Shown here one piece after another: positions 24,538-32,983 of a DNA stretch of 64,000 bases. The DNA comes from Photobacterium kishitanii. Its GTDB lineage: Bacteria; Pseudomonadota; Gammaproteobacteria; Enterobacterales; Vibrionaceae. Positions within the stretch are counted from its first letter, which is position 1; the number at the start of each line of letters is the position of its first letter. The translations under genes and the position numbers were made by a program. The DNA lies in the NCBI RefSeq assembly GCF_003026355.1, contig NZ_PYON01000002.1, forward strand, positions 62,001-126,000, given 5' to 3'. A model generated the notes under the pieces. It had not been told where the DNA came from. It saw only the letters and a list, made by a program, of their open reading frames with translations, and searched no databases.

Positions 24538-25638
24538 ATGGGATATGAAATAGACGTACTTGCTGTTGGTGAGAAATCAAATAGCGGGGATGCCATTGCC
24601 ATTCGCTATGGAGACTTATCCGGTGGGCGTGAATCTCAAACCGTTGTTGTCATTGATGGCGGATATAAAGCTGATGGGGAAAGGCTCGTTGCACATATTA
24701 AAGAACACTATGGCACCGAGAAGGTTGATTTAGTTATCTCCACTCACCCAGATCAAGATCATATCAATGGTTTGACAACAGTACTGGAAGAGCTAGAAGT
24801 CTCTGAACTATGGATCCACAAAGCTTGGGATCACAATCAAGGTCTCGCCGAAAAATTTAAGGATGGGCGCATCACCGATAACAGCATAAGCGAGCGACTC
24901 AAGAGCAACTTAGAATCAGCTTTTAGCCTTGTGACGCTGGCAGAGAAGAAAGGCATCATAGTTAAAGAGCCATTCACAGACCTAACCTTCGATTCAGTAA
25001 AAGTCCTCGGTCCCACCAACCACTACTATGAAGAGCTACTATCCCAGTTCGATGGCATGCCAGAACCCAAAAGTAGCGAAGCTGCTCTATCAGATTGTGG
25101 GTTGTTTGAAAGTCTGTATAAAGCGGCTGAAAAGGTCTTTAAAAAAATCTTCGCAAACTGGGGAGAAGACAAAATTGATGATAAGGACACGACCTCTGCG
25201 AAGAACAATTCCAGTGTTATCACACAAATTATCGTAGACGGAAAACGGCTACTGTTCACTGGCGATGCAGGGATCACAGCATTAGATAAAGCAGCAGATC
25301 AAATCGATGGATGTACCTCAGGCGCTGAACTTAGATTTATGCAAATTCCTCATCATGGCAGCAAACGCAATGTGGGTCCTTCTGTCCTAAACCGCATTAT
25401 TGGCGAACCAGTGATAAAAGGGACTGAGCGCGGAATTACCGTTGTTGCCTCATCAGCAAAAGAAGGTGAACCAAAGCACCCACACAAAGCAGTTCTCAAT
25501 GCATTTACACATCGAGGAGCAAAAACACTGGCGACACGAGGGGGTCATATATGCCACTCCTCAGGAGCACCACAACGAAACGGATGGACTAGCCTAACCG
25601 CCGAGCCTTATCACCACGAATATGAAGAAGAGGTTTGA
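24538..25638 (+). CDS. MBL-fold metallo-hydrolase, ComEC-type, in defence island
   Basis: 366 aa metallo-beta-lactamase fold. Metal motif HxDxDH is His70-Pro-Asp72-Gln-Asp74-His75 in LVISTHPDQDHINGL. Further metal ligands are Asp243 in FTGDAG and His272/His273 in IPHHGS. The order resembles the hydrolase domain of ComEC/Rec2 (DNA phosphodiesterase-like), here as a free cytoplasmic protein with a 90-residue helical insert (about 100-215). AAGGAG precedes the ATG. The next gene begins 5 nt after its stop and encodes a membrane protein. Nuclease or nucleotide-hydrolase activity is likely; the substrate is unknown. Confidence 0.85.
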   Translation: MGYEIDVLAVGEKSNSGDAIAIRYGDLSGGRESQTVVVIDGGYKADGERLVAHIKEHYGTEKVDLVISTHPDQDHINGLTTVLEELEVSELWIHKAWDHNQGLAEKFKDGRITDNSISERLKSNLESAFSLVTLAEKKGIIVKEPFTDLTFDSVKVLGPTNHYYEELLSQFDGMPEPKSSEAALSDCGLFESLYKAAEKVFKKIFANWGEDKIDDKDTTSAKNNSSVITQIIVDGKRLLFTGDAGITALDKAADQIDGCTSGAELRFMQIPHHGSKRNVGPSVLNRIIGEPVIKGTERGITVVASSAKEGEPKHPHKAVLNAFTHRGAKTLATRGGHICHSSGAPQRNGWTSLTAEPYHHEYEEEV

Positions 25639-25643
25639 ATAAC

Positions 25644-26273
25644 ATGCAGAATCTGAAGGACCAGAACAAATTCACCCTTGCTGCATTAACTGGATCACCG
25701 CTTCTTATCCTCTTTGTGCTTGAAGTAGGTATTTCTGATGCGAAAAGTGCCATCGACTACGCAGCAACTGCGGGCCTAGTCGTTCTGGCAGTAGCACTGC
25801 TGGTATTGTTGTCCGATATCATACCGCAGTCACTGAAAAACAAGATCGTCTTCTTGAGACTATGGAACGAACTTCCGGGTCATCGTTGCGATAAGCTATG
25901 CTTTGCAGACCCGCGACTGGAAAAGAGTGAACTTCAAACAACCTGGCAACACGTATTTGGAGGCGAAATTTGTGATGGTGAGAGAAACAGCCTTTGGTAC
26001 AGGCATATATACAAACCCGTAATGGATGAACCTCAGGTTCAATCCGCTCACCTCAAGTTCTTGCTTTACAGGGATGTGACCTCTAGTTCGCTTATCATTT
26101 TAAGTATGTTAATTGTCTGGTCGGTAAGCGGTATGCAGTTACCCTATCTCGGCACAATACACCCTTGGGCCATAGGTATCGAGGCCACTTTCTTGCTCTT
26201 TGCACTGATTTGCGCACAAACCTACGGCAAAAGATTGGTGGTGAATGCTACAGCGATAAGAACAGCGACTTAA
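25644..26273 (+). CDS. Four-helix membrane protein paired with MBL hydrolase
   Basis: 209 aa from the ATG; a TTG at 25635 overlapping the MBL stop is an alternative. Two N-terminal helices (about 10-28 and 38-60), a cytoplasmic middle of about 85 residues (RLWNELPGHRCDKLCFADPRL; WQHVFGGEICDG; WYRHIYKPVMD), then two C-terminal helices (about 147-165 and 172-190). The 2+2 arrangement around a soluble core is seen in some membrane effectors of anti-phage systems. Family not recognised. It forms a two-gene operon with the MBL protein next to a type I RM system, so a defence role is a fair hypothesis. Confidence 0.75.
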   Translation: MQNLKDQNKFTLAALTGSPLLILFVLEVGISDAKSAIDYAATAGLVVLAVALLVLLSDIIPQSLKNKIVFLRLWNELPGHRCDKLCFADPRLEKSELQTTWQHVFGGEICDGERNSLWYRHIYKPVMDEPQVQSAHLKFLLYRDVTSSSLIILSMLIVWSVSGMQLPYLGTIHPWAIGIEATFLLFALICAQTYGKRLVVNATAIRTAT

Positions 26274-26275
26274 TC

Positions 26276-26656
26276 CTACCTGCGAACCCTTGCCGCAGTC
26301 GGCGGCGGCAAGGCCAGCTCCAGCCAATCCGAGTCATTCATATACAACCAGAAAAACGCTGCATTACAGTCAGCCTTAATATCACGACGTAGAGCATCAG
26401 GACATCTTTGCCTGTATCGTTGAACCTGAACTCGATAACAACGCCTTTTCGACTCCCAGTGACATTGTTTGCGCCACTCCACTAACCCAGAAACATTAGC
26501 GATCGCTTGTTCAATCGAACCAATCCCGATGCAGCAAACTTGCGAGATTCTAAGTCGGTGCACACCTAATCGAGCGAGCCTGATGATTCTATGTTTGAGG
26601 GCCTCATTTAACTGTTTTGGTTTCAGGTTTAATTTGATTCCATGCATTATTGCCAA
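26276..26656 (-). pseudogene. TnsD/TniQ-like C-terminal fragment
   Basis: 126 aa. The end, DCNAAFFWLYMNDSDWLELALPPP, resembles the WLY-hD-WL-p block near the C terminus of TnsD-type target-selection proteins. The start has RIIRLARLGVHRLRIS. TnsD proteins are several hundred residues long, so only a tail remains, with no zinc-finger part and no TnsABC nearby. It converges tail-to-tail with the four-helix membrane gene, 2 nt apart. It marks past transposon activity. The assignment is from pattern memory and is moderate. Confidence 0.4.
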
Positions 26657-26766
26657 GCGCTTTAAGTAGCACCCAGTTAGATGACCTTTCTTGCTCTACA
26701 CTATGACCTCTTTATACCTTGTTGTTCTGTGATTACTGCGGTCGTTTTAGGTATGTCCCAGCGAAA

Positions 26767-26827
26767 CCAGTTCACTAACCACACCACCTGCATTGTATGG
26801 TTTACGAAACCACTTAAAACGAACTGG
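26767..26827. repeat. Inverted repeat downstream of resolvase gene
   Basis: CCAGTTC and GAACTGG 47 bp apart, with GGTTTACGAAACC inside. It could be a recombinase or transposon end; unproven. Confidence 0.35.
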
Positions 26828-26841
26828 CTTACAAAACCAAC

Positions 26842-27435
26842 CTATATTGAACTGATCTTTTTAGCTCGTTGAACCGTGCTAGGATTACATCCTACTTTCA
26901 TGGCCACTTCTCGAACGGATAAGCCTTGTTCTAACAGTTCGATAATTTTTGCTTTACGTTCCATGTTTGGCTTCCGTCCTGAAAACTTTTCAGCCCATAA
27001 CTTTGGATCTTGTTTAATTGCTTGGCGTCCAACTTCGGCACTGGCTAAACGGTTCTTACGTTCTGCTGCTGCCATTGCAGTGATCATGGTTAATTGAATA
27101 TTGGTTGTCATGTCTTGCATATCATTACCAGAGTAAGCAAAGGTCATATTCTGATTAATGGTTTTGATTGTCACACCACGGTTTAACAGCTCGCGGATAG
27201 TTGTCTCTGAATCGTGATAGTCTCGGCCTAAGCGATCTATCCACCAAACTACCAGTACATCATCTTTTCTTAATTTATCGAGTAACCGGCTTAATTGTTC
27301 ACGCTCTGCTGCTGGTACCGTTCCACTACAAACATCGGTTGATATGTCGATACCAGGATATGACTTTTGAATGTCGCTAACTTGGCTATCTGTTGTTTGT
27401 GTGGTTGTTGATACTCTAACGTATGCAAATTCCAT
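26842..27435 (-). CDS. Serine recombinase (resolvase/invertase family)
   Basis: 197 aa. The catalytic N-terminal domain begins FAYVRVSTTTQ with the nucleophilic Ser at residue 9. VVWWIDRLGRDYHD carries the conserved Arg/Asp, and MAAAERKNRLASAEVGRQ the E-helix. The C-terminal HTH (SVREVAMKVGCNPSTVQRAKK) binds the recombination site. It catalyses site-specific resolution or inversion. The gene marks the right edge of the restriction/MBL island. Dyads upstream at 27483-27517 and 27538-27567 could be its binding sites. Confidence 0.93.
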   Translation of the reverse strand: MEFAYVRVSTTTQTTDSQVSDIQKSYPGIDISTDVCSGTVPAAEREQLSRLLDKLRKDDVLVVWWIDRLGRDYHDSETTIRELLNRGVTIKTINQNMTFAYSGNDMQDMTTNIQLTMITAMAAAERKNRLASAEVGRQAIKQDPKLWAEKFSGRKPNMERKAKIIELLEQGLSVREVAMKVGCNPSTVQRAKKISSI

Positions 27436-27482
27436 TTTATCGGCCCCTTGTGTGCTTATGGTTGCTGTGTGCTAAATGTGGT

Positions 27483-27567
27483 GTATGCATATCGAAAAGT
27501 AAACATAAAAAGCATACGGAATAGGGAATGTTTACATGTGTGCAATAGAGTGTGATTTAAAGCACAC
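27483..27567. promoter_or_regulatory. Two long-spaced dyads upstream of resolvase (possible res sites)
   Basis: GTATGC/GCATAC spans 27483-27517 (35 bp) and GTGTGC/GCACAC spans 27538-27567 (30 bp). Serine resolvase sub-sites are usually 25-35 bp with inverted ends, so the sizes fit. No functional evidence. Confidence 0.4.
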
Positions 27568-27727
27568 GTATTTTTAAGGTAATACCGACTAGGGACGTTT
27601 ATTGTGTTGAAGTGGTGATTTGTGAATTAGGTAACATGGTTAACAAAATAACAATGCTACTTTTTTATCGTATGTTAATGACAATAAATCGAAAAATAAG
27701 CGGTTTATGTGATGTTTGAGGTGAACT

Positions 27728-27765
27728 CGGATCTCGTAGTACGTGATAGATAGCATATGTTAAAT
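27728..27765 (-). repeat. ATTTAAC element, minus orientation
   Basis: On the minus strand ATTTAACATATGCTATCTAT, then ACGTAC, similar to elements at 8439 and 12756. The orientation is opposite to those in the 3-13 kb arm. Confidence 0.4.
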
Positions 27766-27946
27766 ACCGCCGTTTTTAGGAAAAACATAGTACCTATTAA
27801 ATTTTCATATAAAACGGCCTCTTGTTCAGTGTTCGATTTAGGATGTTCGTTACATTATGAATTGATATTAGATGCAAATTGTTGCTTATACTTTTGATGC
27901 GTGTATAAAATCCATAACTTATAAGTATTAAATGGAATTTATAACG

Positions 27947-28591
27947 ATGAATATCAAAATTATCTCTGTGGCTCTTGTCGCTGCTTTGAGTTTGGTTGGC
28001 TGTAAAAGTACATCTTTAACTAAAACGAAAGAGACTAAAAGAAGTTATGCAGTTTATGATCTTAAGGTATCTAAAGGTGTTTCCTCTTCGGATATGTCAA
28101 AAGCAATTAAAAAGGCTTTACAGGCTAATACTTCTAGCCTGAGGATAACTGAAGATTTGCCTCCATATCCTATACCAAAAGAATCACCTAGATTTCAGTT
28201 GGTTAATCCTTTTGGTCATAACTCAGCGCTCGCTGCTTTATCTGGAGGAGCGATGAAGCAACCTACGTGTGAAGGTGCTTTAGTTTATGCTCAGGCTACA
28301 GATTCATCTATGAATTCTCAGGGAGAAAACACTCAATTCTATACGTGTTTGTGGCAATATGATGGTGGTTATCATGTTGATATTTATGCTCAATTTGACA
28401 TAGTTAGTGGCGGGATAGATAATTTAGGCAAAGATTTTATTCGTGGGATGATGGGGAATTCAAGTCAATTTATACCTCGAACTATTGCAAGTATTCGAGA
28501 TAACCTTGAAGCTTTAAATGTAGAAAGTAAATTGGTTACTGCTTATCCTTCGGATTTTGAAGATCTTCTTAAAGAACGTCAAATTCAATAA
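27947..28591 (+). CDS. Lipoprotein, unknown function (214 aa)
   Basis: Starts MNIKIISVALVAALSLVGC. The lipobox LVGC gives a lipidated Cys at residue 19. This start is chosen over the ATG 15 bp upstream because it gives a normal type II signal. The mature part has KRSYAVYDLKVSKGVSSSDMSKAIKKAL and later an aromatic stretch (CLWQYDGGYHVDIYAQFD), which looks like a small alpha/beta periplasmic domain. No neighbour explains it. Family not recognised. Confidence 0.75.
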   Translation: MNIKIISVALVAALSLVGCKSTSLTKTKETKRSYAVYDLKVSKGVSSSDMSKAIKKALQANTSSLRITEDLPPYPIPKESPRFQLVNPFGHNSALAALSGGAMKQPTCEGALVYAQATDSSMNSQGENTQFYTCLWQYDGGYHVDIYAQFDIVSGGIDNLGKDFIRGMMGNSSQFIPRTIASIRDNLEALNVESKLVTAYPSDFEDLLKERQIQ

Positions 28592-28651
28592 TAAAATAGT
28601 ACTTTTAATGTGACCTTTGATTATTCTCCTCATTAATAAGTTTAATATTAA

Positions 28652-28678
28652 ATGACCGCCCATTGAGGCGGTCTTTCT
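28652..28678 (+). terminator. GACCGYCC-type terminator
   Basis: GACCGCC and GGCGGTC stem then TTTC, preceded by ATTAAAT. Same family as 7120 and 29382. Confidence 0.6.
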
Positions 28679-28707
28679 GAAATTGTACTTTAGGAATCAT
28701 TGTTATA

Positions 28708-29313
28708 ATGAAAAAAAATTTAGTTGTATTGATATTAGCATTATTAGTGCCCCAATCAGCATTGGCTGCATTTAAGTCCAATAACTGGAGCGATGAAATG
28801 AACGATGTAAAAGTGTATGAACAATACACCTCTAATCATGGTAGTTCTATTGGCTTCAGGTGCGATGTTGAAAAAGGCAAAAACAAAGATTTTATACTTA
28901 CTTTCGAAAGTAAGGAAAGTATAGCTACACCAAGTAATGACAAAGTCGAAATCAAAATGCGTGTAGATGATGGTGAAGTCTACAACTTAAAAGGAAAAAC
29001 ATACTCTAACTCATATAAGGGCGGGGTTATTAGGGATATTCCTGAACAGTTGTTAAATAATATTAAAAATGGCAATAAGTTGCTTGTTAATATCTATGTT
29101 TATAACCAACTCAAAATGAATCAAAGCTTTAGTTTATCTGGGTCGTCTAAGGCATTGCAGCTGACTGCTGATAAATGTGATTTAGAGGTAAAGAACAACC
29201 CTGAATTAGAGCAAAAAATTAAAGAAATAGAGCGAAAGAGAGACAAGGAAATAAAAGAAATAACTAGTAAGTACACAAATGAAATTCAAGCACTTAAAAT
29301 TAGTTATAAGTAA
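28708..29313 (+). CDS. Secreted protein with C-terminal coiled coil (201 aa)
   Basis: Sec signal peptide MKKNLVVLILALLVPQSALA with cleavage after ALA (residue 20). The mature domain, about 20-155, is beta-rich (SIGFRCDVEKGKNKDFILTF; KVEIKMRVDDGEVYNL). The C-terminal 40 residues are a charged coiled coil (EQKIKEIERKRDKEIKEI). Likely periplasmic. The terminator before it and the repeat after it make it a separate small unit. Function unknown. Confidence 0.75.
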   Translation: MKKNLVVLILALLVPQSALAAFKSNNWSDEMNDVKVYEQYTSNHGSSIGFRCDVEKGKNKDFILTFESKESIATPSNDKVEIKMRVDDGEVYNLKGKTYSNSYKGGVIRDIPEQLLNNIKNGNKLLVNIYVYNQLKMNQSFSLSGSSKALQLTADKCDLEVKNNPELEQKIKEIERKRDKEIKEITSKYTNEIQALKISYK

Positions 29314-29344
29314 ATGGTATAGCTAACATTTAAATATTTGCATT

Positions 29345-29382
29345 GATTTTGTCAATACGCATAAATTGATTTACTGTTAAAT
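29345..29382 (-). repeat. ATTTAAC element, minus orientation
   Basis: On the minus strand ATTTAACAGTAAATCAATTT, then ATGCGTATTGAC. It is close to the element at 7869 but inverted. The plus-strand end GTTAAAT abuts the next terminator. Confidence 0.5.
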
Positions 29383-29408
29383 GACCGTCCATCTGGGCGG
29401 TTTTTTTA
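29382..29408 (+). terminator. GACCGYCC-type terminator
   Basis: GACCGTCC and GGGCGGTT with T7 following. It ends the secreted-protein unit. Confidence 0.7.
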
Positions 29409-29475
29409 TGCCTGAAACGATATGTTTTGGTAGCTATTGGTAAATAAATTACCAAACATATTTTTATTCCGCGGC

Positions 29476-29604
29476 TTACCTCCATGGTTCAACGTATTCC
29501 ATCCAATCGGGGACTGTTGCGCCAGCTACGCATACTGCAACGTGTGGTGGTGATACTACGACGCACAATGAGCCAGCTATTAAGGTGTGATTAAGCCACT
29601 TCAT
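29476..29604 (-). CDS. Small ORF (42 aa), possible N-terminal fragment of membrane hydrolase
   Basis: Starts MKWLNHTLIAGSLCVVV and ends PDWMEYVEPWR. The pattern (short basic start, GA--P-W-EY) is reminiscent of the N terminus of YdjM-like membrane-bound hydrolases of mobile elements; here it is only 42 aa, so probably truncated. Low certainty. Confidence 0.35.
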   Translation of the reverse strand: MKWLNHTLIAGSLCVVVSPPHVAVCVAGATVPDWMEYVEPWR

Positions 29605-29883
29605 TGTGGCTTGTCTGTTTTTGGTTATGGAGGTGGTAGGTAGACGATTTTCTTGAGGTGGGTGTTTACGTGTTTGCTGTTATGGTAGGCAATGATTATT
29701 AACACCGTTATAAACGTTAGCGACATAGGCTTGCACAAGAGAAAGGCAAATACTGAGGTATAAAAGGATAACATCGCTGAGGTTTAACGATTGCTTGAGG
29801 TTGTATGTAATAACGACGGTTCGTTTGTTGTTTCTTAAGCCGCACTCATACATTGTGCGGCTTGGTGTTTTAGCAACGGGGGG
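29605..29883. other. Spacer with hairpin
   Basis: No gene seen. AAGCCGCAC and GTGCGGCTT at 29836-29862 form a perfect 9-bp stem, without a clean T-run on either strand. Confidence 0.4.
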
Positions 29884-30351
29884 TTAGTTTACCTGTTCTG
29901 TTGCTTGCCCAGTGAGTATCTGTTGTTTATTCAATGCTTCTGGAAGGTCATTAACGCAATAGTTTATATAGTACACATTAAAAAAGAAGGTATAAAAAAT
30001 ATTCATCTTTAATTCAAATCTAAATTCATTAAGAGCGTACTTTTGAAGTGCCTTTTTAGCTTTAAAAGCCCAGACAATATAAAGAACTGTTGAAGATATA
30101 GATAAAATAGCACCTAACACAAGGAATAAGCTTTGATTATGACGAGAAAAAAAACCACCTAATCCAACACAGACTGCAATCCAAATTATATAGGTGTCAC
30201 CAGTGATTTTAGATTTTGTAATGTCACTAATCGTTAGATTGCTTCTATACAACCATAGTAAAGGGTATATACCCATAGTTGCGATCGATAATAGGAACAG
30301 GTTAAGAGTTTTTGTGTTTATGTTATTTTTTAAAGTTGAAATATTACTCAT
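29884..30351 (-). CDS. DUF4234-like membrane protein (155 aa)
   Basis: Four hydrophobic segments. The first, LFLLSIATMGIYPLLWLYRS, has the tGIY--yW pattern typical of DUF4234/YjgN-type small membrane proteins. The last, FYTFFFNVYYINYCVNDLPEAL, repeats it in altered form. Inner-membrane protein of unknown function. The start at MSNISTLKNN is the only reasonable one. It lies in the accessory arm just before the inverted ADH cassette. Confidence 0.6.
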   Translation of the reverse strand: MSNISTLKNNINTKTLNLFLLSIATMGIYPLLWLYRSNLTISDITKSKITGDTYIIWIAVCVGLGGFFSRHNQSLFLVLGAILSISSTVLYIVWAFKAKKALQKYALNEFRFELKMNIFYTFFFNVYYINYCVNDLPEALNKQQILTGQATEQVN

Positions 30352-30540
30352 TATGAATGCGTCAATTAGATATAAGTGTTACTGCATATAATGTCACATT
30401 AATCACATAAATAAAGAGTTTATTATAGTTTTTAACTATCTAATTGGTCAGTATTATTTGTTTTAGGAATGTAAGTTTTATTAAAAAATCATATGATACT
30501 ACTTGGTTATAAGTTGGTGAAAAATATATTAACTAATGAA

Positions 30541-30573
30541 AGTATCTCATGTGATGATAGTCGCAGATTAAAT
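30541..30573 (-). repeat. Weak ATTTAAT element next to inverted ADH cassette
   Basis: On the minus strand ATTTAATCTGCGACTATC follows the conserved GGATAAT trailer, in the place where copies 1 and 2 have ATTTAACCGTAAATT. Confidence 0.3.
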
Positions 30574-30604
30574 ATACCAATTATCCTTCATCAACATCCA
30601 GATC

Positions 30605-30631
30605 TAAAAAAGGCCGCTTTAGCGGCCTTTT
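30605..30631 (-). terminator. Terminator of ADH copy 3
   Basis: The same GGCCGC/GCGGCC hairpin as in the other copies, with a T-run on the minus strand. Confidence 0.9.
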
Positions 30632-30663
30632 TATTTAAGAGTCATTACCGATAGTCAGAGTAA

Positions 30664-31815
30664 TTACATACGTGCTTTGAAGATATTAATGATTTCTTCT
30701 AGGCTCGCTTTGCGTGGGTTAGTTAAAGAACACGCATCGTTTAGGGCATTTTGTGCCATGAATGCTAGTTTATCTTCAGTAACACCCAGGTCTGCTAAAC
30801 GTTGCTTTGTACCTACCTTCTCAGATAGTGCATCAATCGCTTCTAGAGCAGCATTCACTGCTTGCTCTTGCGTCATCGCTGCAGTGTCGATACCCATTGC
30901 TTTAGCAATATCAATAAAACGTTCTGGTACTTGTTGTGCATTAAAGCGTGATACTTCAGCAAGTAGGATTGCGTTACATAGACCGTGTGACAGGTCGTAA
31001 ACACCACCCAATTGGTGCGCCATTGAGTGCACGTAACCTAGAGAAGCATTTGAGAATGCCATACCGGCTAAGTACTCGCCGTACTGCATTGCATCACGTG
31101 CTGCACGATCTTGACCGTTATTCACTACTGCTTCTAAGTTATTTACAATCAACTCAATCGCTTTAATTGCAGCAGCATCTGTGATTGGTGTCGCAGCTGT
31201 TGAAACATACGCTTCAACCGCGTGCGTTAATGCGTCCATACCTGTGGTTGCAGTAAGGAACTTAGGCATTGCGACCATTAGCTCTGAATCGTTAACCGCA
31301 ATAATAGGCGTGAAGTGCTTATCAACCACTGGGTATTTAGTTTCATCTTCTTGGTTAGTGATAATCGCAAATACGGTCATTTCTGATGCCGTACCCGCAG
31401 TCGTGTTTACTGTTACCAATGGAAGTTGGGGCTTCTTAGAAAGGTGCACACCTTTAGAGTAATCACGGATATGACCTCCGTTAGCTGCAACCAATGCGAT
31501 ACCTTTCGCTGTATCGTGAGAAGAACCACCACCGAATGAAATCACAAAATCAGCGTTGCTTTTAGCTAATAGAGTAAGACCATCTTCGATGTTTTTCTCT
31601 GTTGGGTTAGGTTGAACACCATCATAGATTGCGTAATCAATACCGTGAGCGGTTAGCTCATCAGTAAGCTTGCTAACAAGACCCACTTCAACTAACACAC
31701 CGTCAGTGACGATAAGCGCTTTTTTCAATTCTTTTGACGCTAATTCAGCACCTAAAGATTGGATAGCATTAGGACCCATTAAGGTTACAGGTGGCATGTA
31801 AAATACATTGCTCAT
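30664..31815 (-). CDS. Iron-containing alcohol dehydrogenase, copy 3
   Basis: 383 aa, nearly identical to copies 1 and 2 (differences include QDRAARD for QDREARD, LAKSNAD for LAQSNAD and ERFIDIA for ERFVDIA). All nucleotide and metal motifs are intact (GGGSSHD; Asp194, His198, His263, His277). The start is at MSNVFYM behind ATCGGAG, as in copy 1. It is encoded on the opposite strand from the other two, so the arms carrying the copies are inverted relative to each other. Confidence 0.95.
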   Translation of the reverse strand: MSNVFYMPPVTLMGPNAIQSLGAELASKELKKALIVTDGVLVEVGLVSKLTDELTAHGIDYAIYDGVQPNPTEKNIEDGLTLLAKSNADFVISFGGGSSHDTAKGIALVAANGGHIRDYSKGVHLSKKPQLPLVTVNTTAGTASEMTVFAIITNQEDETKYPVVDKHFTPIIAVNDSELMVAMPKFLTATTGMDALTHAVEAYVSTAATPITDAAAIKAIELIVNNLEAVVNNGQDRAARDAMQYGEYLAGMAFSNASLGYVHSMAHQLGGVYDLSHGLCNAILLAEVSRFNAQQVPERFIDIAKAMGIDTAAMTQEQAVNAALEAIDALSEKVGTKQRLADLGVTEDKLAFMAQNALNDACSLTNPRKASLEEIINIFKARM

Positions 31816-32071
31816 AGTAAAACTCCGATAATTTTTAATTAATTTATAGTGACTTACCGCGATAGCCATAAGTCTGAATTTATTTGATAGCGCGTTATAA
31901 AGGGGTGATAACGTAAGAAGCTATATCGAGTTTATTTGTTATTGTTGGTGTCGATATCGTCATTCTACACCCCACCCATTTGGTAACAATAGAGATAAAA
32001 CCAAAACACTTTTACTTAGATGTAATAATAAGAAGGTGTAACAAGCGTTTGTTTACCATTGTGGTGAAATA

Positions 32072-32314
32072 TTACTTATCAGCCGCTGATAGCAGTTTTT
32101 CATTAAAGCTCATGTGGGTGTTTTTGTTAGTAACCACAATGCCTGAGTGTGATTTATCCGCTGTACCATTGACCGCATAGTGGCTTGCAACCACAGCATT
32201 GTTAGCTTGATTGTTGAAACTAACGTTACCGGTAAATGCGCCATCACGTGCAGAAGCGGTATAAGAAGTGGCGATAATAGCGGTAGCGATGATTGCTTTA
32301 ATAACTGTTTTCAT
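32072..32314 (-). CDS. Small secreted protein, copy 3 (80 aa)
   Basis: Third copy of the MKTVIKAI peptide. It agrees with copy 1 at NNQANNAV and with copy 2 at NGTAD, so it is intermediate between them. Signal peptide and frame are intact. It precedes ADH copy 3 at the usual distance. Function unknown. Confidence 0.75.
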   Translation of the reverse strand: MKTVIKAIIATAIIATSYTASARDGAFTGNVSFNNQANNAVVASHYAVNGTADKSHSGIVVTNKNTHMSFNEKLLSAADK

Positions 32315-32444
32315 GAGTTGTCTAACCTTAATCTTTATTATTATTGCTGAACGCTGTCTGCGTTTCGATGGGGTCATATTAACAATTACACAAAAACAAA
32401 CAATATAACCAAAAAGCAAAAGATTATTACCTCTTGGTAACAAT

Positions 32445-32983
32445 TGTTATTTTATCCAGTAACGGTGATTCAATCTATTATGGGGTTAACAAATATAGAG
32501 TGAGTGTTGTAATCGAATATTAGAAAGCAAAACCATACATTAGTATTCAGGTCAAACTATCTCAGTAAATAATGATGAGAGTTTAGTCTGTACGTCAGTA
32601 TATAAGAGTTATTTAGGTATTGGTGAGAGTTACAAAAAAGCATTTTTTATTGTCATTCTATATGATGGATGTCAGATAAAATTTTGTCATGACATGAGCT
32701 TAAATACGGTTTCATTGTTAAAAGAGCGAAATAAATCGGTTGGTTATAGCAAGGTTGGCAAGCGAGTTTAATAATGGATGGAAAGAAAACCTTTCGTATT
32801 AAAATGTTTACACCTGTAAATAAAATACTGTGTTAATGATAATCAATCTCCCAATGGAGAATTGCATAGTATTGCATGTATCAATACTATTTATGCCCTA
32901 AATGAATGCAAGAAATAGTCTTGTATGTGCAGTATGGATACTTAGTAAGCTAAATGAAATGTTCAACCCAAATAGGTATATTA
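32445..32983. other. Intergenic region, divergent promoters
   Basis: No ORF supported. Contains TTAATGATAATCAATCT near 32833, a partial match to the Fur consensus, upstream of the secreted-protein gene at 32984. Otherwise AT-rich. Confidence 0.35.

Larger units (their letters stand above)
30575..32440 (-). repeat. Peptide-ADH cassette, copy 3 (inverted)
   Basis: Same unit as at 1200-3080 and 8870-10757, on the opposite strand. All parts are present: leader, peptide, spacer, ADH, terminator. Confidence 0.9.

Noticed and set aside
13315..27545. TGTTTACATGTGT present at both 13315 and 27529 in the same orientation, as possible island-bounding direct repeats
   Set aside because: A 13-bp match is expected by chance many times in 64 kb of AT-rich DNA, and flanking sequence does not continue the match.
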